A DNA stretch of 64,000 nt from an uncultured Pelagibacteraceae bacterium (GCA_902592325.1 CACJEC010000001.1:1-64000), one strand, 5' to 3'; shown: positions 25,077-34,848, counted from the first letter of the stretch. Made by a program: numbers and translations. Notes: generated from the letters alone by a model not told the origin.

Positions 25077-28000
25077 ATGTTTATTACAGAGCTAAGTATT
25101 AAAAGACCAGCAGTTTCATGGGTAATGTCTTTAATTTTAATAATCTTTGGATTGTTTGTTTTTTGGAAATTACCTGTAAGAGAATTACCAGATGGAATTC
25201 AGCCGCCTGTTGTTCAAGTTCAAGTAAATTATAAATCAGCAGCGGCTTCAATAATTGATCAAGATGTTACTCAAGTCATGGAAGATGTTATTGGTGGGGC
25301 TGAAGGAATAAAGAATATTGACTCAAAATCTGAAAATGGACGAAGCACTATAAATATAGAATTTGATACTAGTATTGATCTTGATAATGCAGCAAATGAT
25401 ATTCGAGAAAGAGTTTCTAGAGTTGTAGATAATTTACCATCAGAGTCTGATCCTCCACAAATTTTAAAAAGAGCTGCCGGATTTACTACAACAATGTGGT
25501 TATCACTTTCATCTAAAACATGGAGCGATTTAGAGCTAGGGGACTATGCAGAAAGATTTTTGGTTGATCAATTCTCTAGTGTAAAAAATGTTGGTAGGAT
25601 TTTAGTAGGTGGACTTAGAGAATTAAGTATAAGAGTTTGGATAGATCCAATTAAATTAGCTGCAAATAATTTGACAATCCAAGAAGTTGAAAATGCTTTA
25701 AGAGGAGAGAATATAAGACTTCCAGCAGGTACTTTAGAGGCAGATAATATAGACTTAACTTTAAACCTCGATAAATCCTACAATAATATTGAAACAATAA
25801 AACAATTACCTATCAAAAAATCAGCCAACAAAATAATACTACTCTCAGATGTTGCAAATATAGAATTTGGGCCAGTTTCGGAAAAAACTTTATTTAAGGC
25901 TCAAACTAAAGATCAAATTAACCTAAAGACAGTTGGAATTGGTATTTATGCTAAAAGCGGAGCATCTACTGTTGAACTTTCAAATGATATAAAGAAAAGA
26001 ATAGTTGAAGTTAAAAAATCTTTACCTGAAGGATTAGATCTTAGAGTTTCTTTTAATAGAGCAACCTATGTAAAAGCAGCTATTAATGAGGTTTATAAAA
26101 CATTAATAATTGCTTTTATCTTAGTGGTAATAATTATTTATTTATTTTTAGGAAATCTTAAAGCTGTAATTGTGCCAGCTATTGCTCTTCCGGTTAGTCT
26201 AATAGCATCTTTTTTAGGATTATATATATTTGGTTTATCGATTAATATATTTGTTCTTTTAAGTTTTATACTAGCAATTGGAATAATTACTGATGACTCG
26301 GTAATCATGACTGATGCAATTTATAGAAGAATAGAAAATGGAGAAACTCCTTTAGTCGCGGCTTACAAAGGTTCTAAACAAATCTCATTCGCTATTATCG
26401 CTACTACTCTAATTTTAATTGCAGTATTTCTTCCTTTAATTTTTATAGAAGGAATTTCAGGAACTTTATTTAAAGAAACAGCAATTACATTATCATTTTC
26501 AATTATAGTTTCTTCCTTTGTTGCTCTTACTCTCTCCCCGATGTTGGCAAGTAAGTTCTTAACAAAAAAAAATGTAAAAAATAATATAGTTAAAAAATTT
26601 GAAAAATTATTTTTAAACTTATCTTCTTTGTATAAAGAAACTTTAAGTGTTCTACTTAACAAAACTAAAATTATAGGAATTTTTATAATCTTTATAATTT
26701 TTGTTTCAGTATTTTTATTTAATTTTTCTAAAAAAGAATTACTACCCATGGAAGATAGGGGTGTTTATCTTGTAATTGGTTTTACTGATGAAGGTAGATC
26801 CTTTGAATATACCCAAGAAAAAGCTCAAGAAGTGGAAAAAAGATTAATCCCATTATTACAAGCTGAGGATAGTCCTTATTCTAGATTTATAATGAGAGTG
26901 CCAGGATTTGGAAGTTCGGCTAACTCTTATAATAGTTTTATAATCATTGCTTTATTAGATAACTGGAAAAATAGAAAAAAAGACTCTCAAACTGTAATGA
27001 GAGAAGCAATTGGTAAGATTGTAACTCTGCCCGAAGCTGTAGCGTTTCCAATCTCACCTCAATCAATAAGAGTTTCTAATTATAACAAACCAGTTCAGAT
27101 GGTTATTTATGGAAATACATATGAAGAGTTAGAGGAAATTCAGAATAATGTGATTAAAAAAATTAGATCTAATAGAAACTTATCTAGAGTAGAGTCAGAT
27201 TATAATAGAAATAAACCAGAGGTAAAATTAATAATAAATAAAAATAAAGCTAAAGACCTAGGTGTTTCTGCTCAATCAATTGGAAGAACACTCGAAACTT
27301 TGTATGGAGGAAAAAAAGTAACTACTTTTAATCGTCAGGGAAGAGAGTACCCTATAATTGTTCAGCAGTATTTATCCGATAGAAGAAATAAAGATGGAAT
27401 TTCTAAAATTTTTGTTAGGTCAGAAAATTCTGGAAAACTTATTTCACTTGCCAACTTAGTTAGTTTTAAAGAGGTAGGCGCAGCAAAGGAACTTGCAAGA
27501 TATAATAGGCAAAGCGCTATAACTATTTCTGCTAATATAGGTGAAAACTACACACTTACAGAAGCTATTTCATATTTAGAAAATGTCATGGCAGAAACAG
27601 CACCCAACAATCAAATAACTTGGAAGGGAAAATCCGAAGAAATAAAAGAGACTAGTAGTGAACTATTTATTATTTTTATTTTAGCTCTTTTAACAGCTTA
27701 TTTAGTAATGGCTGCTACATTTAATTCATTCATTCATCCATTTATAATTATTTTAACTGTTCCATTGGCTATATTTGGTGGTTTGGTATTCATTCTTTTT
27801 TTAAATAGCTCAATTAATATTTTTTCACAAATCGCATTAATAATCTTAATAGGTATATCAACCAAAAATAGTATTTTGATTGTCGACTATGCAAATCAAA
27901 TTAGAACAACTGGAAAAAATATTGAATCCGCTGTTAAGGAAGCTTGTAATATAAGGTTTAGACCAATTATGATGACATCCTTAAGCACTATGATAGCCAT

Positions 28001-28205
28001 GTTGCCACTAGTAATTGGAAATATTGGGCCAGGCGCGGGTGAAGGTTCAAGATTAGCTGTAGGTGCAACAATCTTAGGAGGAATGATAATTTCAACTCTC
28101 TTTACTTTATACATTACACCATCAATGTATTTAGCTTTAGCAAAAAATACTAATAGAATAGATGCTGTAGATATTGAGCTTAATAAGCAACTATCTAAAA
28201 AATAA
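25077..28205 (+). CDS. RND-family efflux pump inner-membrane subunit (AcrB/HAE1 type)
   Basis: The 1042-residue protein is full length for a proton-driven RND pump. It has a first helix at 12-29, the large periplasmic loop one with FITELSIKRPAV start, helices 2-6 near 340-490 with the proton-relay pair in IITDDSVIMTDAI (TM4), periplasmic loop two, and helices 8-12 near 855-1020 with the conserved Lys in GISTKNSILIVDYANQ (TM10). PPVVQVQVNYKSAAASIIDQDVTQVMED fits the porter domain. It exports drugs, lipids or metabolites. Substrate is unknown. Its gene follows the hairpin-less adaptor with no gap; no outer-membrane channel gene is seen here. Confidence 0.95.
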   Translation: MFITELSIKRPAVSWVMSLILIIFGLFVFWKLPVRELPDGIQPPVVQVQVNYKSAAASIIDQDVTQVMEDVIGGAEGIKNIDSKSENGRSTINIEFDTSIDLDNAANDIRERVSRVVDNLPSESDPPQILKRAAGFTTTMWLSLSSKTWSDLELGDYAERFLVDQFSSVKNVGRILVGGLRELSIRVWIDPIKLAANNLTIQEVENALRGENIRLPAGTLEADNIDLTLNLDKSYNNIETIKQLPIKKSANKIILLSDVANIEFGPVSEKTLFKAQTKDQINLKTVGIGIYAKSGASTVELSNDIKKRIVEVKKSLPEGLDLRVSFNRATYVKAAINEVYKTLIIAFILVVIIIYLFLGNLKAVIVPAIALPVSLIASFLGLYIFGLSINIFVLLSFILAIGIITDDSVIMTDAIYRRIENGETPLVAAYKGSKQISFAIIATTLILIAVFLPLIFIEGISGTLFKETAITLSFSIIVSSFVALTLSPMLASKFLTKKNVKNNIVKKFEKLFLNLSSLYKETLSVLLNKTKIIGIFIIFIIFVSVFLFNFSKKELLPMEDRGVYLVIGFTDEGRSFEYTQEKAQEVEKRLIPLLQAEDSPYSRFIMRVPGFGSSANSYNSFIIIALLDNWKNRKKDSQTVMREAIGKIVTLPEAVAFPISPQSIRVSNYNKPVQMVIYGNTYEELEEIQNNVIKKIRSNRNLSRVESDYNRNKPEVKLIINKNKAKDLGVSAQSIGRTLETLYGGKKVTTFNRQGREYPIIVQQYLSDRRNKDGISKIFVRSENSGKLISLANLVSFKEVGAAKELARYNRQSAITISANIGENYTLTEAISYLENVMAETAPNNQITWKGKSEEIKETSSELFIIFILALLTAYLVMAATFNSFIHPFIIILTVPLAIFGGLVFILFLNSSINIFSQIALIILIGISTKNSILIVDYANQIRTTGKNIESAVKEACNIRFRPIMMTSLSTMIAMLPLVIGNIGPGAGEGSRLAVGATILGGMIISTLFTLYITPSMYLALAKNTNRIDAVDIELNKQLSKK

Positions 28206-28797
28206 TATATTTATTTTTACTTAAACTATTACTACACTTTATAAATTGTTTTTTATAAATTTTAGATTGTTTTTCAACTTTTTTTGCTAAACCAATAACT
28301 TTTTTATTTTTTTTATAATATTTATAATTTCCCCAGCCTTCATGATAAGCTATGTACTGTTTAAAAGCATCTTGGAGAGGTATCTTTAAAATGGAATTTG
28401 TTTTATTAGTATACCAGCCAATAAAATCTACACTATCTTTAAATCTAGCTCTTGTTGCAAATTTATTTCCTGTTTCGTTTTTATATTGTTCCCAGGTTCC
28501 CTTAATAGCTTGAGAATATCCAAATGAACTAGATGGACGTTTAAAAGGAATTACCTTAAATAATTTTTGTCTAGGAGGTTTTGCTAACCAGTCAAAATCC
28601 GACTCCATTTTTATTATTGCCAATTGAATATGTATTGGTGTTCCCCATTTTTGTTCAACCTTTTTTGAATGTTTATACCAAAGATACCTTTCATCAAAAA
28701 TTTTACAGCTATTAGAGGTATTGTTTGGAACAGATGAACATGCTGAAAATAAAAATAAAAAAAAAATCAAAAAAGTTTTATTATGACCACTAATCAT
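28195..28797 (-). CDS. Lytic-transglycosylase-like (SLT) lipoprotein
   Basis: The 200-residue protein has a lipoprotein signal with the lipobox FSAC (Cys19), so it is probably anchored in the outer membrane. The domain after it has the SLT pattern: IHIQLAIIKMESDFDW with the candidate catalytic Glu near residue 69, SSSFGYSQAIKGTWEQYK near residue 90, and YIAYHEGWGNYK near 165. These cleave peptidoglycan between MurNAc and GlcNAc to form anhydro-muropeptides. Distance from classical Slt70 is large, so loss of activity cannot be excluded. It overlaps the VanZ-like gene by eight bases and the end of the RND gene by eleven. Confidence 0.84.
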   Translation of the reverse strand: MISGHNKTFLIFFLFLFSACSSVPNNTSNSCKIFDERYLWYKHSKKVEQKWGTPIHIQLAIIKMESDFDWLAKPPRQKLFKVIPFKRPSSSFGYSQAIKGTWEQYKNETGNKFATRARFKDSVDFIGWYTNKTNSILKIPLQDAFKQYIAYHEGWGNYKYYKKNKKVIGLAKKVEKQSKIYKKQFIKCSNSLSKNKYIIF

Positions 28798-29182
28798 TTT
28801 TTTTAAAATATTTATATAAATTGAATACTATTAAAATTAAAAGAGTTCCTAATAAATTTCCAAATAAATCTTGATATTCAAAACTTCTTTGAGGAATTAA
28901 GATATGACAAAGCTCCAAAAAAATTGAGATAAAAAATAAATACAAAAACAGAATTCTAACTTTATCTTTATAATATGAAAGAAGTCCTAATAAAGACAAT
29001 ACTATAAAAGTATAAACATGATTTGATGAAAATATTGCAAAGTCTGAAGTTAATTGAGGTTGTTTTTGGGTATTACCATAAATCAACCACCCAAAAATAC
29101 TTCCTGGAAAAAGATATATAAAAATAAGTCCAATATTGGATATATGAAAGATAGTTTTTCTCAATAAAAATTTTTTTTTCAT
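28790..29182 (-). CDS. VanZ-like membrane protein
   Basis: The 130-residue protein has four hydrophobic helices. The VanZ signature is visible near the C-terminus: FLELCHILIPQRSFEYQDLFGNLLGTLL, matching E-x2-Q/H-x4-P-R-x4-D-x3-N-x2-G. VanZ-like proteins are small membrane proteins first known from teicoplanin resistance; their biochemical function is unknown. The gene precedes the SLT lipoprotein on the same strand and overlaps it, hinting at an envelope role. Confidence 0.85.
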   Translation of the reverse strand: MKKKFLLRKTIFHISNIGLIFIYLFPGSIFGWLIYGNTQKQPQLTSDFAIFSSNHVYTFIVLSLLGLLSYYKDKVRILFLYLFFISIFLELCHILIPQRSFEYQDLFGNLLGTLLILIVFNLYKYFKKND

Positions 29183-29224
29183 TTAACTAACAAATTTTTT
29201 TATATTAAATTAAGTTCAATAAAA

Positions 29225-29938
29225 ATGAGTTTTTTAATTTTAATCAGGCATGGTCAAAGTACTTGGAATCTTGAAAACAGATTTACAGGTTGGGTTGATG
29301 TAGATTTGACAGAAAATGGAAAATTAGAGGCAAAAAAGGCGGGTGATTTAATCAAAAAATCAAACATTCAAATTGATTATTATTATTCTTCGCTTCAATT
29401 ACGAGCTAATCATACCCTTAAAATTATACAAAAATCCTTAAATGATGAAAAAGATTTTAATAGATCATGGAAGCTTAACGAAAGACATTACGGGGGACTT
29501 ACAGGACTTAATAAATTTGAAATGAGTAATAAACTAGGTAAAGAAAAAGTACATCAATTTAGAAGGTCTTGGGATTTAAGACCAGAGCCGTTAGATAAAA
29601 ATAGTAAATTCCATCCACTAAATATTGAAACTTATAAAAGTATGTCTAGTAAAGAAATTCCAGACACCGAATCTTTAAAAGATACTTATGAAAGAGTTAT
29701 AAGTTTTTATAATTCAGATATTAAAAACAAAATTAAAAATAAGAATATATTAGTATCTGCACATGGTAATTCTATAAGAGCTTTATGCAAATATTTATTC
29801 AAACTTGATGAAAAACAGATTTCTAAACTCGAAATACCAACTGGCAATCCATTACTTATAGAAATTGATGAAAATGAAAAAATTATTAATTGCAATTATT
29901 TAGATCAGGATAGAGCTAAAGATCTTTTAGCTTTTTGA
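29225..29938 (+). CDS. gpmA: 2,3-bisphosphoglycerate-dependent phosphoglycerate mutase
   Basis: The 237-residue protein is a histidine-phosphatase-fold mutase. LIRHGQSTWNLENRFTGWVDVDLTENG opens the protein with catalytic His at 9, followed by LNERHYGGLTGLNKFEM near 82, RRSWDLRPEPLD, PDTESLKDTYERV near 144 and VSAHGNSIRALCK with the second catalytic His near 180. It interconverts 3- and 2-phosphoglycerate in glycolysis and gluconeogenesis. Its end overlaps the convergent murU-like gene by 23 bases. No operon partner is apparent. Confidence 0.96.
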   Translation: MSFLILIRHGQSTWNLENRFTGWVDVDLTENGKLEAKKAGDLIKKSNIQIDYYYSSLQLRANHTLKIIQKSLNDEKDFNRSWKLNERHYGGLTGLNKFEMSNKLGKEKVHQFRRSWDLRPEPLDKNSKFHPLNIETYKSMSSKEIPDTESLKDTYERVISFYNSDIKNKIKNKNILVSAHGNSIRALCKYLFKLDEKQISKLEIPTGNPLLIEIDENEKIINCNYLDQDRAKDLLAF

Positions 29939-30602
29939 AAATATCAAGATTAGTAGCATGATAGAATTTAAGTTTACTCTCGAATCCATTTAGATGTTTT
30001 TCTTTTATAAGATCAGACCAAATATTAGTAATTGAAAAATTAGTTATTTTTTTATTTTCAAAGATAGATTTATTTAATATTTGACAACCTGTGTAAATAT
30101 ATCTTTTGTTATTTTCATTAATCAAGTTATTTTCTAGGTTAAAGTCACCAAGCAAACTTTTATCAAAACTTAAATCTTTATTAACCAATAAAAGTATATT
30201 TCTTAATTTTTGATTGAAATATAAATCAATCATATGATTAATTTCATTAGCATAATCGTTATTCCAAATTGTATCAGGATTAAAAATCAAGAAATTTTCT
30301 TCATTAGATTTATCAATTAAATTTAAAATACCCCCTCCTGTATCTAAAATATTTTTTCCATCTTCTATAACTTTAATTTCAATATTATAATTATGGTTTT
30401 TAACAAATTCATTAATTTGTTCTTTCAAGTAAAAAGAATTAATTAAAATTTTTTTTATATTAAGTTTAACAATAAGATTTATACAATGATCTAAAAGAGT
30501 TAAGTCTTTAATTATTAAAAGAGGTTTTGGAGTATTAATTGTTATTGGATTTAATCTTTTACCAAATCCAGCACACAGTATTAAAGCAGTATGTATTTTC
30601 AT
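29916..30602 (-). CDS. murU: MurNAc-1-phosphate uridylyltransferase-like nucleotidyltransferase
   Basis: The 228-residue protein has the sugar-phosphate nucleotidyltransferase N-terminus: ALILCAGFGKRLNPITINTPKPLLIIKD with G-x-G-x-R and PKP motifs. A DTGGGILN motif near residue 67 and an NPDTIWNNDYANEI stretch near residue 90 fit the metal site. The end IWSDLIKEKHLNGFESKLKFYHATNLDIF is typical of MurU-like proteins. It would make UDP-MurNAc from UTP and MurNAc-1-phosphate in the bypass recycling route, using the product of the kinase encoded directly upstream. Assignment rests on the sequence plus the tsaE-amgK-murU order. Mannose-1-phosphate guanylyltransferase-like activity is the alternative. 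Confidence 0.84.
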   Translation of the reverse strand: MKIHTALILCAGFGKRLNPITINTPKPLLIIKDLTLLDHCINLIVKLNIKKILINSFYLKEQINEFVKNHNYNIEIKVIEDGKNILDTGGGILNLIDKSNEENFLIFNPDTIWNNDYANEINHMIDLYFNQKLRNILLLVNKDLSFDKSLLGDFNLENNLINENNKRYIYTGCQILNKSIFENKKITNFSITNIWSDLIKEKHLNGFESKLKFYHATNLDIFKKLKDL

Positions 30603-30604
30603 AT

Positions 30605-31546
30605 TTATTTCTTTTTAATAGTATCAAGTAAATCATTTAGATTTTTAAATTTATCATTATTTCTTGACCTAAATTTGATTAAATTCCATGCATTAGGAAT
30701 TAATTTAAGGTATTTTTTTTTCTTATCTCTTACTGACAATCTTTTAAATATTCCAATAATCTTCAAATTTCTCAATACTGAAATTATTTCAAAATCATTT
30801 TTAAACTGAGGTTTGTTAATTTTTTTTTGAGATTTAAGATAATAATCAAATAATTTTTTTTTTATATTTTTAGAAGTTTTAAATCTTACGTCGTCAATTA
30901 AAGAAGCTAAATCATATGCTTTATTTCCAATTAAAGCATCCTGAGTATCTATCACAGCAATCTTATTTTTAAATATCATTAAATTAGAAACATGAAAATC
31001 TCTATGAACAAAAGTAACATTTTTGTAATGAAGTTTTTTAATCAAATTTTTTATAATTTTAATAAATTTTTTTTCAAATATTAATTTTTCAGATTTATTA
31101 ATATATTGATCTACATACCAATCAGAAAAAAGTTTTGCCTCTTTTAGTAAAATTTTTGGATGATAATAGGGAATCTTATAATTTCTTTTTTTAAAATCTT
31201 TTATTTTTCTTTGTTTAATTAATTGAATTTTACTCAATAATCTAATTATTTTTTTAAAAATCACTAACTTGTTTGTTCTGCTTTCTTTTAATAAATTAAA
31301 TATTGTCTTATCCCCGAAATCTTCTATCTCAATATAATTTTTTGAATAATTTTCGCTCAACAACTTTGGTGCTAAAATATTATTTTTTAATAAAATCTTA
31401 TTAATAGAATCATAAATCAAAAGGTTAGATCTCTTATCTTTATTTGCATAAACAATAATGGATGGTGAGTTTTTTTTTCTATTTCTAAAAAAAATTCTTA
31501 GTGATGCATCCCCCTTAAGTTTTTTCAAATATTTATTAAATCTCAT
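30605..31546 (-). CDS. amgK: AmgK-like sugar kinase (aminoglycoside phosphotransferase fold)
   Basis: The 313-residue protein has the APH/choline-kinase fold: DASLRIFFRNRKKNSPSIIVY near residue 13, the catalytic loop VTFVHRDFHVSNLMIFKNKIAVIDTQDALIGNKAYDLASLIDD near residue 178 (HRDFHxxN, then the metal DTQD). AmgK phosphorylates the anomeric carbon of MurNAc and GlcNAc for peptidoglycan recycling. Overall placement between tsaE and murU matches this role; the DTQDA variant and very basic composition reflect base bias. The gene begins right after the tsaE stop. Other APH-type substrates cannot be ruled out from sequence alone. Confidence 0.84.
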   Translation of the reverse strand: MRFNKYLKKLKGDASLRIFFRNRKKNSPSIIVYANKDKRSNLLIYDSINKILLKNNILAPKLLSENYSKNYIEIEDFGDKTIFNLLKESRTNKLVIFKKIIRLLSKIQLIKQRKIKDFKKRNYKIPYYHPKILLKEAKLFSDWYVDQYINKSEKLIFEKKFIKIIKNLIKKLHYKNVTFVHRDFHVSNLMIFKNKIAVIDTQDALIGNKAYDLASLIDDVRFKTSKNIKKKLFDYYLKSQKKINKPQFKNDFEIISVLRNLKIIGIFKRLSVRDKKKKYLKLIPNAWNLIKFRSRNNDKFKNLNDLLDTIKKK

Positions 31547-31993
31547 TTAATTAGAAATTTTTATAGATCTATTTTGATACTCATTCTCATACTCAAAATA
31601 AAGTTTAGTTACAGAATTAGGCTTTTTTTTTATTATTTGAGGCCATTCAATCAATAAAATTGCTTTATCATTTTCATCAAACAAATTTAAATTCTCTAAT
31701 TCATTTGGAGATTTGAGTCTGTAAAGATCACAATGCTTAATTAATAAACTTCCAATATTATATTCATTCATTATATTAAAAGTAGGACTAGTTACTTCTG
31801 TGAGGTTTGTTTTAGACATACGTTGTAAGTTATTTATAAGATATTTTACAAATGTCGTTTTACCAACTCCCATCTCACCAATAAGAAAAAAAATATCGCC
31901 TTTTTTTAATTCAAAACTTAAATTATTTGCAAATTCCTCTAATTTTTTTTCGGAAGAAATATCTATTTTACTACCTTTAGTAGCGATATGCAT
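31547..31993 (-). CDS. tsaE: tRNA threonylcarbamoyladenosine biosynthesis ATPase TsaE
   Basis: The 148-residue protein has the TsaE pattern: [35 protein letters not shown] with a P-loop at GEMGVGKTT near residue 43, [13 protein letters not shown] near residue 70, [22 protein letters not shown] and LLIEWPQII. It supports TsaB/TsaD in making t6A on ANN-decoding tRNAs. The start at 31993 lies within the last bases of ahcY (17-base overlap), so downstream starts are possible, but no better Met precedes the P-loop. The kinase and uridylyltransferase follow in one unit. Confidence 0.93.
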   Translation of the reverse strand: MHIATKGSKIDISSEKKLEEFANNLSFELKKGDIFFLIGEMGVGKTTFVKYLINNLQRMSKTNLTEVTSPTFNIMNEYNIGSLLIKHCDLYRLKSPNELENLNLFDENDKAILLIEWPQIIKKKPNSVTKLYFEYENEYQNRSIKISN

Positions 31994-33263
31994 TTGGTTT
32001 AAAAGGACCTTCTACCTCGACACTTATATAATCAGCTTGTTCTTTAGATAATTTAGTCAATTTTGCTCCAACTTTTTTTAAGTGTAACATAGCAACCTTT
32101 TCATCTAAATGTTTCGGAAGTACATAAACTTTATTTTCATAATTTTTATGATTTTTCCATAACTCAATTTGTGCAATTACTTGATTTGTAAATGAAGCAC
32201 TCATTACAAAACTTGGATGACCTGTAGCACATCCTAGGTTAACTAATCTTCCTTCTGCTAGTAATATAATTCTTTTACCATCTGGTAGCTCAATTTCATG
32301 AACCTGTGGTTTAACTTCTGACCATTTATAATTTCTTAATGCCTCTACTTGAATTTCATTATCAAAGTGTCCAATATTACAAAGTATTGCCCTGTCTTTC
32401 ATGTTTCTCATATGATCAGCAGTTACAATATCTTTATTGCCTGTGGCAGTAACTATTATATCCGCCTTATCAATAGCTTCATCCATCAATACAACTTCAT
32501 AGCCCTCCATAGAAGCTTGTAATGCACAGATTGGATCAGCTTCTGTAACTAATACTCTTGCCCCACTTTGTCTTAAAGATGCAGCACTTCCCTTACCTAC
32601 ATCTCCAAAACCTGCAACAATTGCGACTTTCCCTGACATCATTACATCTGTTGCTCGTCTAATTCCATCAACTAAGCTTTCTCTACATCCGTACAAATTA
32701 TCAAATTTAGATTTTGTAACTGAGTCATTAACATTTATAGCTGGTACCATTAATGTTTTATTTTGTTCCATCTTATTTAAAGCTTTAATTCCTGTAGTTG
32801 TTTCCTCTGAAACTCCTTTTACATCGTTAAGTAGGTCTCTATAATCACTATGCATCATTGCAGTTAAATCCCCTCCATCATCTAATAGCATATTTGGTTT
32901 CCAGTCTTTTTTTCCTTCAATCGTTTTTTTTATACACCAAACATATTCCTCTTCGGTTTCACCTTTCCATGCATAAACAGGTATTCCTTTTTTTGCTATC
33001 GCTGCAGCTGCATGATCTTGGGTAGAAAAAATATTACAAGACGACCATCTGACATCGGCTCCAAGAAATACTAAAGTTTCAATTAAGACAGCTGTTTGAA
33101 TTGTCATATGAAGACAACCGATAATCTTCGCGCCCTTTAAAGGTTTTTTTGTTCCATACTCTTCTCTTAATGCCATTAATCCTGGCATTTCACTTTCAGC
33201 AATTGAAATTTCTTTTCTACCAAATTCAGCTTGGGAAATGTCTTTTACTTTAAAATCATCCAT
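31977..33263 (-). CDS. ahcY: Adenosylhomocysteinase
   Basis: The 428-residue protein has all the SAHase marks: [41 protein letters not shown] near residue 50, [36 protein letters not shown] with the catalytic Lys near 183, [10 protein letters not shown] for NAD near 217, NIGHFDNEI, and the C-terminal [10 protein letters not shown]. It splits S-adenosylhomocysteine into adenosine and homocysteine, relieving inhibition of methyltransferases and feeding methionine re-synthesis. The leader before the ATG contains an unusual GC-rich patch (see findings). It is followed by tsaE with overlap. Confidence 0.97.
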   Translation of the reverse strand: MDDFKVKDISQAEFGRKEISIAESEMPGLMALREEYGTKKPLKGAKIIGCLHMTIQTAVLIETLVFLGADVRWSSCNIFSTQDHAAAAIAKKGIPVYAWKGETEEEYVWCIKKTIEGKKDWKPNMLLDDGGDLTAMMHSDYRDLLNDVKGVSEETTTGIKALNKMEQNKTLMVPAINVNDSVTKSKFDNLYGCRESLVDGIRRATDVMMSGKVAIVAGFGDVGKGSAASLRQSGARVLVTEADPICALQASMEGYEVVLMDEAIDKADIIVTATGNKDIVTADHMRNMKDRAILCNIGHFDNEIQVEALRNYKWSEVKPQVHEIELPDGKRIILLAEGRLVNLGCATGHPSFVMSASFTNQVIAQIELWKNHKNYENKVYVLPKHLDEKVAMLHLKKVGAKLTKLSKEQADYISVEVEGPFKPNAYRY

Positions 33264-33306
33264 GGCGGGGTTTCTAACAATAATATTTTATTTAATCAAT
33301 AAGTCT

Positions 33307-34848
33307 TTAAGATTTAGGAAATATTATTTCTAAATTTGCACCATTTTTATCTATTCTATTTGATGCACTTATTGTTGCTTTGTGAAGTTCAGCTAAATTT
33401 TTAACAATATTCAACCCAAGTCCTGAATGTTGTCCAAATTTGTCAGGTCTATTACTATAAAACCTATTAAATATTTTTTCTGTATCCCTTTCTTTAAAAC
33501 CTGGACCCTCATCAATTATATTTATAACAACTTGATTCTTGGAGTCTTTTGTTACCTTAACTTGAATATTTTGATGTTTTTTACTAAATGAGATTGAATT
33601 GTCTAATAAGTTCGCAACTATTTGTTCTATTCTATTTTCAATTCCATTAACAATATAATTTTTTTTACCATCGTTATCACATGAAATATTAATACCACTT
33701 TTACTCTGATGAATGCTATTATAGTCATCAACAACAGATTGAATTATTGGAAATAAATCAATCTTCTTAAATTTTTCTTTACTTAGAGCCACCTCATCTT
33801 TTAATATTTGTGAATAATCAGTAATTAATCTTTCAATTCTTTGAACATCATGACTTAAAATATTTATTAATTTCAATCTTTCATCTGTATTTTTGGTGTC
33901 ATTAAGAATTTCTGAAGCACTTTTTAGAGAAGCTAAAGGATTTCTAATTTCATGAACTAAATCAGTAGAAAAATTTTCAGCATGTGAAATTCTTTTTTGA
34001 AGTTCTAAAGTCATGTCATCAAGAGATTTGGAAAGTAATCCTAATTCATCATTTCTTATTTTAAGATTATCGATATTAATTTTTTTATGATCTTTATTCT
34101 TTATTTTATTTATATAACTAACAAGATTTTGAATAGGTTTTAAAAAATATCGATTGAGCACATAAGAAAATATTAAAATTACAATTCCAACTGCAAAAGC
34201 AGTTCTTATAATAAAAGTTTTTCTTTCATTAATTGCTGCTCTAATGTCATTTGCGTTTTCAGTGATAGCTATATAACCAATATTTTTGTTATCTCTAAAA
34301 ACATTTTTAATTGTCGTTAATTTAAAATTATTATACTCCTGCTGTGTAAATGTGAATGGTATCCCATAATTTTTTGATCCAGCATAATTAAAAAGAATAT
34401 CTCTCAGTGATACAAGGTTATCACTCCCTATATTTATATTTTTTCCTTCTGTAATTTCTTTTGTTTTTTCCTCATTCAAAATTTCTAATTCAATAATATC
34501 TAATCTTGATGAAAAAGATCTAGGATCTAGATCAAGAGTATCTGTATCTCCAATTAAATCTAATTTATTATCAAAAAAAATTACTCTATCTAAGCTTTGA
34601 AAAATAAATCTTGTAGAAAATAAAAATCTTCTTATATCTTCTTCATTAAATTGAATTTCTAATCTCTCTAAATTCTCAACAGTATTGATAATTATATTGA
34701 TGTGGTTAGAGGATTTTTTTTTAATCAAATTTGGTTGAACATTTTTTAAATACAAAAATGTAAATAAGCCAATTATGGTAAAGAAAATAAAGTTAATTAA
34801 TAAAAATTTCTTTAATATAGATAAATTCTTTAAAAAATAATTAAACAT
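33307..34848 (-). CDS. chvG: Sensor histidine kinase ChvG-like
   Basis: The 513-residue inner-membrane kinase has TM1 (about 15-33), a periplasmic sensing domain (about 34-215), TM2 (about 220-240), a HAMP linker, and the HisKA dimerisation box DLVHEIRNPLASLKSASEIL with phospho-acceptor His299. The ATPase domain has EQIVANLLDNSISFSKKH (N box), IIDEGPGF (D box) and GQHSGLGLNIVKNL (G2). It is the alphaproteobacterial ChvG/ExoS type, which responds to acid or envelope stress. Its ATG overlaps the chvI stop (shared base at 34848). The signal is not known in this organism. Confidence 0.93.
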   Translation of the reverse strand: MFNYFLKNLSILKKFLLINFIFFTIIGLFTFLYLKNVQPNLIKKKSSNHINIIINTVENLERLEIQFNEEDIRRFLFSTRFIFQSLDRVIFFDNKLDLIGDTDTLDLDPRSFSSRLDIIELEILNEEKTKEITEGKNINIGSDNLVSLRDILFNYAGSKNYGIPFTFTQQEYNNFKLTTIKNVFRDNKNIGYIAITENANDIRAAINERKTFIIRTAFAVGIVILIFSYVLNRYFLKPIQNLVSYINKIKNKDHKKINIDNLKIRNDELGLLSKSLDDMTLELQKRISHAENFSTDLVHEIRNPLASLKSASEILNDTKNTDERLKLINILSHDVQRIERLITDYSQILKDEVALSKEKFKKIDLFPIIQSVVDDYNSIHQSKSGINISCDNDGKKNYIVNGIENRIEQIVANLLDNSISFSKKHQNIQVKVTKDSKNQVVINIIDEGPGFKERDTEKIFNRFYSNRPDKFGQHSGLGLNIVKNLAELHKATISASNRIDKNGANLEIIFPKS

